DNA of 64,000 nucleotides from Planotetraspora kaengkrachanensis (GTDB lineage: Bacteria; Actinomycetota; Actinomycetes; Streptosporangiales; Streptosporangiaceae). The stretch is taken from assembly GCF_016862895.1 (NCBI RefSeq), contig NZ_BONV01000028.1, positions 62,001 through 126,000 on the forward strand, written 5' to 3'. Of the stretch, positions 58,305 to 64,000 are shown piece by piece (position 1 is the stretch's first letter; each line of letters opens with the position of its first letter). A model generated the notes under the pieces. That model ran no database searches. It saw nothing but the letters and a program-made list of their open reading frames with translations, and was not told the DNA's origin. A program made the translations under genes and the position numbers.

Positions 58305-60377
58305 TCAGCAACTGGCGTTCAGGCCCGCCCAGTTCGCACGGTCGTTGTAGCCGCCGTCACCCGCGTCGCCGACGACCAGGTCGAGCACCCGGACGCCGCT
58401 CAGGTCGACGTCGACCTGGCGGACGTCGTCGCGGGTCAGCACCCCGCTGTCGAACAGCACCTTTCCGTCGCCGACGACCTGGAACGTCGACGTGGCGCCC
58501 TCGGGCCCGACGTTGCGCACCGCGTCGTCCAGGCCGATGGTCGCGGTCAGCCGGCGGCACTGGTCGCCGACGTAGTAGCGGACCGTCGACGGTGAGGCGA
58601 CCCCGAGGCCGGTCGGGTACACCTGGCCGAGCATGCTGATCGGCGACCAGCCGCCGACGCTCAGGTCGACCGTCGGGCTCATCCATCCGCTGGTGGCGCT
58701 GATCCAGGTGTGGTGGGACAGGACGACGTCGCCGTCCGGGGGCACCGGCGCGACCACCACCGCGGAAACCGTCGCCTGCTGCAGGCGGCCGTGCACGATC
58801 GTGTCGTACGACGTGGTGGCGGTCAGGGTGGCGTCACCGGCGGCGGCGGTGGCCGGGAGGGTCGCGGCGAAGGCGAAGGTGGCGGCGTGGCCGGGGGCCA
58901 GCAGCTTCGGCGCCTTGCTCAGCTCGCGGACCGTCCAGCCGGTGGGCGCCGCCAGCCTGACCTTCGGCGAGAGGACCGGCAGCGTGCCGTCGTTGCGCAC
59001 GGCCACCTCGACCCGCGCCTCGTCGCCACCGGCGACCACGGGCGCCGACCCGTCCGCCACCGGGTCTCCACCGACCTGCGTCACCTGCGGCAGCCCGGCG
59101 ACCACGTGCGGGACTCCCGGCAAGCCGTGGGCCCGGCCGACCCGGAACAGCGCCGCGCCGTGGGCGGGGACGGCCGCGCTGATGGTGCCGGCGCTCTCGG
59201 TGACCTGGTTCGTCCACGCGTTCTTGAGGGTGAACCGGCCTCCGGACAGGCCTACGGAGGACGCCTTCGTGGTGAGGGTCTTCGAGCTGTCGCCCCGGTT
59301 GAGCAGCACCACGGCCCGGTCGCCGTCGGCCAGCCGCTTCACCCAGGTCTCCGTCGTGCCGGCGGGGCCGACGCGGACGGCCTGCACACCGGCTGCGTCC
59401 TGGTCGATCGCGACCACGTCGGGGTCGGTGAGGATGTCCACGGACGTCTGGCTGAGCTTGCGGACGTCGCTGCCGATCACCAGCGGCGCGGCCGCCACGG
59501 ACCAGAGCGTCATCTGGGTGCGGAATTCCTCGTCCGTCATGCCCATCTCGGGGCCGAGGTAGTCCGGGTCGTTGAAGTGACCGGGCCCGGCGACCTCGGG
59601 GTGCCGCGCGTTGGCGTCATAGTTGCGCAGCACGTCCTTGAACTTGATGTCGCCGACGAAGCCGACGTCGGTGTAGGTCCGCCAGGACTGCGCGATCGCC
59701 GGGGCGTAGCTCCAGGAGAAGGTGGACTGCTGCTCCTCGGGATAGTTTCCCCAGTCCGGCGAGGTCACCGGGTTGCACAGGTTGAAGATCATCGGCCGGT
59801 GGCCGGCGTTGTTGCGCAGCGCCTGGGCGAACTCGGTGTAGACGGTCTTCGGGTCCAGGTTCGCGGCGATCCCGCAGAGGAAGTCCACCTTCACCGCGTC
59901 GAACTTCCAGGCCGCGAACTGGTCCGCGTCGCGCTGGTAGTAGCCGTGGCTGCCGAGCCCGCATCTGCCGGGGATGTACGGCCCTGCGTCGGTGTAGATG
60001 CCGGCCTTCAGGCCCTTGCTGTGGATGTAGTCCACCAGCGGCTTCAGGCCGTTGGGGAAACGGGTCCTGTCGGCCTGCAGGTCACCGGCGGCCGTCCGCG
60101 GCTCCGGGTCCTGCCAGCCGCCGTCCAGCCAGACGATGTCGTAGCCGGCCTTGGCCAGGCCGCGGGAGACGAGCGCGTCGGCGACCTCCTTCACGGACTC
60201 CTCCGAGAAGGCGCCGCCGAGGCCGAAGTAGGTGTTCCAGCCCTGGTACGGCGTGGGGCTGACCACCTGCTTCGCCGCCACCCGCGCACCGGTCCCCGCG
60301 TCGGCCTGGGCGGTCGCGGGGGCGACCAGCAGGCCTGCCACGAGGGCGGTCACAGCGGTGAGCACATGTCGTTTCAC
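58305..60377 (-). CDS. Secreted GH27 alpha-galactosidase with NPCBM domain
   Basis: 690 residues. A signal peptide covers 1-26 (VAPATAQADA). The GH27 catalytic barrel has TPYQGWNTYFGLGG, YDIVWLDGGWQDPE, the nucleophile motif FDAVKVDFLCG and the acid/base motif GHFNDPDYLGPEMGMTDEE. After a beta-sandwich, a NEW3-like domain (~440-540) and a C-terminal NPCBM carbohydrate-binding domain follow (SWSPISMLG-like WSPISMLGQVYPTGLGVASPSTVRYYVG to the end). It releases galactose from alpha-galactosides or galactomannan outside the cell. Confidence 0.94.
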   Translation of the reverse strand: MKRHVLTAVTALVAGLLVAPATAQADAGTGARVAAKQVVSPTPYQGWNTYFGLGGAFSEESVKEVADALVSRGLAKAGYDIVWLDGGWQDPEPRTAAGDLQADRTRFPNGLKPLVDYIHSKGLKAGIYTDAGPYIPGRCGLGSHGYYQRDADQFAAWKFDAVKVDFLCGIAANLDPKTVYTEFAQALRNNAGHRPMIFNLCNPVTSPDWGNYPEEQQSTFSWSYAPAIAQSWRTYTDVGFVGDIKFKDVLRNYDANARHPEVAGPGHFNDPDYLGPEMGMTDEEFRTQMTLWSVAAAPLVIGSDVRKLSQTSVDILTDPDVVAIDQDAAGVQAVRVGPAGTTETWVKRLADGDRAVVLLNRGDSSKTLTTKASSVGLSGGRFTLKNAWTNQVTESAGTISAAVPAHGAALFRVGRAHGLPGVPHVVAGLPQVTQVGGDPVADGSAPVVAGGDEARVEVAVRNDGTLPVLSPKVRLAAPTGWTVRELSKAPKLLAPGHAATFAFAATLPATAAAGDATLTATTSYDTIVHGRLQQATVSAVVVAPVPPDGDVVLSHHTWISATSGWMSPTVDLSVGGWSPISMLGQVYPTGLGVASPSTVRYYVGDQCRRLTATIGLDDAVRNVGPEGATSTFQVVGDGKVLFDSGVLTRDDVRQVDVDLSGVRVLDLVVGDAGDGGYNDRANWAGLNASC

Positions 60378-60564
60378 ATCGGGTTCCTTTGCTGCCGGGG
60401 GAATGGCGGACGCCGCGATGGGCTACTCGCTCGATGTTCTGGACCTGCTCGCGTCTCCGCCCGCACCTCGCTCGCGCGCAGCGGCCCCGCGACGCTGAGG
60501 GAGACTCCCCGACCGGCTGCCAGACCCAGTCATGTCCGCACTCCTGAGGTGTTCGTTTCCGGGA

Positions 60565-60611
60565 TCTTGTCTCCCGTTACGGCAGCGTGTCAATAATAAT
60601 TCGTAAATTAT
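60565..60611 (-). promoter_or_regulatory. Promoter and AT-rich operator of the alpha-galactosidase gene
   Basis: On the minus strand TTGACA (60588-60593) is followed after 17 bases by ACAAGA (60565-60570) or after 18 by CAAGAT, a good -35 and weak -10. Just upstream is ATAATT-CGTA-AATTAT read on the + strand (60596-60611), a perfect 6-bp inverted repeat, strikingly AT-rich here and a likely regulator site. The remaining 60378-60724 holds no gene. Confidence 0.65.
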
Positions 60612-60724
60612 GAGTTGTTAGCTGCCGAGTGGTGAGCGGCACGATCGTCAGGCCGGGCCGGCCGGGAATACGATGAGCCTCACCTGATCGTCGAAGGGCC
60701 TGTGAGAATGGCAGCCGGACCGGC

Positions 60725-61951
60725 ATGCGTCGCCTGAACGCGCTCGCCGAGCGTGTCGCGACGCGCCTCGACCAGCTCGCCGTCCGGATGGTCGACGCCT
60801 TCGTGGCGGAGATCCCCCTCTACGCCCATCTGCCCAGGGAGCAGCTGGAGGGTGAGGTCCTCGAGATCTGCCGGCACAACCTCCGGCTCTTCTTCCGGCT
60901 CTTCAGCCATGACGAGCTGCCGGATGAGCGAGAGATTCTGATCGTCCGCCGCAGCGCGGCACTGCGGGCGGAGGAGCGGGTGCCCCTGGAGACGGTGCTC
61001 GCCGCCTACCGCGTGGGAACCAGGATCGGATGGCAGCAGCTCTGCGACGACGCTCGTCCCGACGAGCGCGCCGACCTGTTCGAGGCCGCGCATCTGGTGA
61101 TCACGTTCAACAACGTCGTCACCGGCGCGGTCGCCGCGGCGTACCTCGAGGAGCGGCAGGCGATCCACGACGAGGACCGGGAAGAGCGCCGGCGGCTGGC
61201 CGAGGCGCTCCTCGCGGGGACCCCCGCACGCCGGCTGGCCGAGCGCGCCGACCATCGGCTGGCCGACGGCTACCACGTGCTGGCCGTCCGGGTCGAGTCC
61301 TCAGTCGACGAGCGCGACGAGGAGGTGGAACGCGCCGTGGCGGCCCGCCGCAAGTTGCGGCGGATGGAGCAGAGCCTGGCCGACGACGCCGGTCACGAGC
61401 CGCAGCCGCTCAGCGTGCTCACGCCCGGCGGCGGCATGGTCCTGCTCCCGTGCACGGACCCGGACGACCGGGACGCCCGTGCCGCCGACGTGGTGGCGCG
61501 CATGGCGAAGGCCGCCGACGCGCCGGTGTTCGCCGGGCTCGCCACGGGGGCGGACCCGGGCGGCGTACCGTCGGCGGCGGCGGAGGCCGACCGTGTGCTC
61601 GGGCTCGCCGTACGGCTGAACGCCGAGCCTGGAACGTACACGCTCGACGACGTCCTCCTCGAATACGTGCTGTCGAGCGCGGGAGACGTGGGCCGGCGAC
61701 TGGCCGACGTCCTCCAGCCGCTGGAATCCGGGCCCGAACTCGTGCAGACCCTCGCCGCGTGGTTCGCCAACGACTTCCACCGGGTGCCCACGGCGGCCTC
61801 GCTGCACATCCACCCCAACACCCTCGACTACCGGCTGACCCGGATATGCGAACTCACGGGGTACTCCGTCGGGTCGGGGCGCGGCGTCCTCGTGCTGGGT
61901 GCGGCGCTGGCCCTGCAGACGCTTGGGAGAAATCACAACGAACGGTCCTGA
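60725..61951 (+). CDS. PucR-family transcriptional regulator
   Basis: 408 residues from ATG 60725. N-terminal helices (ERVATRLDQLAVRMVDAFVAEIPLYAHLP) resemble the RsbRD/PucR input region (LAAYRVGTRIGWQQL); the C-terminal helix-turn-helix is ALQTL-type WFANDFHRVPTAASLHIHPNTLDYRLTRICELTG. It may regulate the divergent alpha-galactosidase or the secreted protein downstream; the neighbour relation is the only clue. Confidence 0.9.
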   Translation: MRRLNALAERVATRLDQLAVRMVDAFVAEIPLYAHLPREQLEGEVLEICRHNLRLFFRLFSHDELPDEREILIVRRSAALRAEERVPLETVLAAYRVGTRIGWQQLCDDARPDERADLFEAAHLVITFNNVVTGAVAAAYLEERQAIHDEDREERRRLAEALLAGTPARRLAERADHRLADGYHVLAVRVESSVDERDEEVERAVAARRKLRRMEQSLADDAGHEPQPLSVLTPGGGMVLLPCTDPDDRDARAADVVARMAKAADAPVFAGLATGADPGGVPSAAAEADRVLGLAVRLNAEPGTYTLDDVLLEYVLSSAGDVGRRLADVLQPLESGPELVQTLAAWFANDFHRVPTAASLHIHPNTLDYRLTRICELTGYSVGSGRGVLVLGAALALQTLGRNHNERS

Positions 61952-62038
61952 ACTCTCGGGTGAACGCCGATAGTTGGCGGACGTGTGATCGAGTTAACAT
62001 CCCACGACGCCGATTCTGGCTTTAGCCGAGGACGTTTC

Positions 62039-64000
62039 ATGAATCGCTCGTTCGCTTTATTCAGCGCACTGGCCGTGACCACCGCGCTAATGGTGACCAC
62101 TCCCGTCGCCGCGGCCGCGGGAACGCCGGCCCCGCCCCGAGATCCCGGCACCGGACATGCCGCCGGACCTGCAGCCGGACCTGCAGCCGGACCGGGTCAC
62201 GACCACGGCGGCCCGCGACCCGGTTGCGATCCGATCGACCCGACCGCCTGTCTGCTGCCGTTTCCCAACGACTATTTCACCGTTGCCGACCGGTCCACGG
62301 AAACCGGCCGGCGAATCGCCTTTTCGCCGGAGATGATGCCGCAGAACGTCGCCGGCACGCCGATCGATCCGACCGAATGGAATCGCAACGACGGTTTCAG
62401 CCCCGGCACCCCGATTCTCACCAGGGTGCCCGGCGTCGATTTGACGAGGACCAAGGCGGCCCCGATCACCGACATCGGCGCCTCACTCGACGAAGACGCG
62501 CCCATCGTGCTGCTCAACGCCCGCACCGGCAAGCGCACGGCGTACTGGGCGGAACTCGACGCCAACGCGACCGATCCCGCCCGCCAGGCTTTGATCATCC
62601 ACCCGGCCGCGAACCTCGCGGAGGGGACGCGGTACATCGTCGCGCTCCGCTCGATGCGTGACAGCGCCGGCCGCCTCATCCCGCCCGGCCCCGCCTTCGC
62701 CGCGTACGCCGACTCCCCGCACGGCGCGGGGAAGGTCGACTCGCGGCGTCAGGCGCAGATGAACAAGATCTTCGCGACGCTCGAGAAGGCCGGGGTGAAA
62801 CGGCACAGCCTCTACCTCGCCTGGGACTTCACGGTCGCCAGCGAGCAAGGCCTGTCCGAACGCATGCTGCACATCCGCGATGACGCCTTCCGGCAGCTCG
62901 GCGACACCGACCTGGACGACAAGCGCGTCAAGGGGCGCTCCCCCAGGTTCGCCGTCGACTCGGTGCAGGACTTCGCCGCGTGCGGCTCCGACGGTTGCCA
63001 GACGGGTGAGAACGACCAGGTCGCACGCCGCGTCGCGGGACGTGTCTTCGTGCCGTGTTACCTCGACGAGAGCGGTTGCCCCTCCGGGGCGACGTTCCAC
63101 TACGCGAACGGCGCCTCGGTGCCGTCGCAGATCCCCGGCAACGAGCGGGCCGCGAACTTCATCTGCAACATCCCCCGCTCGGCCGTGTCCGGCGGGCGGA
63201 TCCGCAAGGCGCACCCGTCGCTGTACGGCCACGGCCTGCTCGGCAGCGCAGACGAGGTCGACTCGGGCAAGCTGTACACGATCGGCGACGACCACGGCAT
63301 CATGTTCTGCGCGACCGACTGGATCGGCCTCGCGCGCGACGACCGTGCGACCGCCGCCGCGGCCTACAGCGACATCTCGAAGTTCCCGACCGCCGCCGAC
63401 CGCGGGCAGCAGGGCATGCTCGACTTCCTCTACCTGGGCCGGGCGATGATCCACCCGGACGGCTTCGCGGCGAACCCGGCCTTCCAGTTCACCGTGCACG
63501 GCAGGACGGAATCGGTCATCGACACCCGGGAGCTGCTCTACCTGGGCGGCAGCCAGGGCGGCATCATGGGCGGCTCCCTCACGGCTGTGGCGCCCGACTT
63601 CACCCGCGGCGTGCTCGGCGTTCCCGGCATGAACTACAGCCTGCTGCTCAACCGCAGCGTCGACTTCGCGCCCTTCCAGGCGATCTTCGACCAGAACTAT
63701 CCCGACAAGCTCGACCAGCAGATCATCTTCGGGCTGCTGCAGATGTTGTGGGATCGGTCGGAGGCCGGCGGCTACGCGCACCACATGACGACCGACACCT
63801 ACCCGAACACGCCCGCCCACCAGGTGCTCCTGCTCGCGTCCTACGGCGATCACCAGGTCTCCACCTGGTCCGCCGCGGTCGAGGCGCGCACCATCGGCGC
63901 CCGCATCCGCACGCCTCTCCTCGACCCGGGCCGCTCACAGGAGAAGACGCCGTTCTGGGGCGTGCCCCGGATGGAGCGCTCGCCGTACCGCGGGCCGGCG
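62039..64000 (+). CDS. Large secreted protein, alpha/beta-hydrolase-like (3' end outside window)
   Basis: 654 codons from ATG 62039 (GAGGA 8 bases upstream) run to the window edge without a stop. A signal peptide covers residues 1-28; a repeat-bearing linker AGPAAGPAAGPG and a His/Gly part follow. Further on are PGCDPIDPTACLLPFPNDYFTV, GRRVFVPCYLDESGCP, HPSLYGHGLLGSADEV and LYLGGSQGGIMGG, the last a nucleophile elbow of the G-x-S-x-G type (Ser in GGSQGG). It probably is an extracellular esterase or hydrolase of unknown substrate. Confidence 0.85.
   Translation, partial: MNRSFALFSALAVTTALMVTTPVAAAAGTPAPPRDPGTGHAAGPAAGPAAGPGHDHGGPRPGCDPIDPTACLLPFPNDYFTVADRSTETGRRIAFSPEMMPQNVAGTPIDPTEWNRNDGFSPGTPILTRVPGVDLTRTKAAPITDIGASLDEDAPIVLLNARTGKRTAYWAELDANATDPARQALIIHPAANLAEGTRYIVALRSMRDSAGRLIPPGPAFAAYADSPHGAGKVDSRRQAQMNKIFATLEKAGVKRHSLYLAWDFTVASEQGLSERMLHIRDDAFRQLGDTDLDDKRVKGRSPRFAVDSVQDFAACGSDGCQTGENDQVARRVAGRVFVPCYLDESGCPSGATFHYANGASVPSQIPGNERAANFICNIPRSAVSGGRIRKAHPSLYGHGLLGSADEVDSGKLYTIGDDHGIMFCATDWIGLARDDRATAAAAYSDISKFPTAADRGQQGMLDFLYLGRAMIHPDGFAANPAFQFTVHGRTESVIDTRELLYLGGSQGGIMGGSLTAVAPDFTRGVLGVPGMNYSLLLNRSVDFAPFQAIFDQNYPDKLDQQIIFGLLQMLWDRSEAGGYAHHMTTDTYPNTPAHQVLLLASYGDHQVSTWSAAVEARTIGARIRTPLLDPGRSQEKTPFWGVPRMERSPYRGPA

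Overview
The window is chromosomal DNA of a very high-GC actinomycete. Gene content (ECF sigma factor with an LCP partner, truncated haemoglobin GlbO, DnaE2/DUF6504 mutagenesis genes, SHOCT, DUF2795, DUF4328 and DUF5990 proteins, an F420-type LLM oxidoreductase, a large TPR-type XRE regulator and many GTG/TTG starts) points to a filamentous actinobacterium, most likely of the Streptosporangiaceae type. The genus is inference; no marker gene decides it.

Layout. 1-3.5 kb: a cut-off large protein translationally coupled to a 24-residue basic peptide, a GNAT enzyme, a large XRE/TPR regulator and a divergent 86-residue companion. 3.9-10.1 kb: MscS channel, GlbO, GH13 glucosidase, then (minus) EttA and a diguanylate cyclase. 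10.4-13.0 kb: a second-type SSB, and an ECF sigma factor followed after one base by an LCP-family protein. 13.2-20.7 kb (minus): sirohydrochlorin chelatase, CobT, CobA/CysG-like fusion and two dynamin-like GTPases; the CobA-like gene and the first GTPase overlap by ATGA. 20.8-27.5 kb: double GNAT, DUF2795, lactate utilisation lutABC with its FadR-type regulator and two operator copies, LLM oxidoreductase and DUF5990. 27.5-34.7 kb: acyltransferase-3/SGNH protein, DUF4328 protein, and dnaE2 with DUF6504 behind a LexA-like box. 34.7-41.4 kb: GntR/UTRA regulator divergent from a coupled ABC importer plus HAD phosphatase, then quinone oxidoreductase. 41.3-44.9 kb: tiny membrane protein, SHOCT protein, and an ABC exporter whose operon ends with a PucR regulator. 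45-47 kb: cobD/cbiB between two inverted copies of a repeat array, then a phosphotransferase. 47.3-48.5 kb: Gfo/Idh/MocA oxidoreductase and tRNA-Arg(UCU). 48.5-56.2 kb: an accessory-looking stretch of orphan genes (lipoprotein, propeller protein, two paralogous zinc-ribbon proteins, integrase remnant, MFS exporter, DUF3592). 56.3-64 kb: MDR oxidoreductase, GntR/FCD regulator, secreted GH27 alpha-galactosidase, PucR regulator and a large secreted hydrolase-like protein that runs off the window.

The least explained structures are (i) a family of ~53-bp periodic repeats with a TGCATGATCA core, present as three clusters, two of which lie inverted around cobD and one of which supplies the cobD stop codon, and (ii) the 24-residue peptide coupled by GTGA overlap to a large protein at the left edge.
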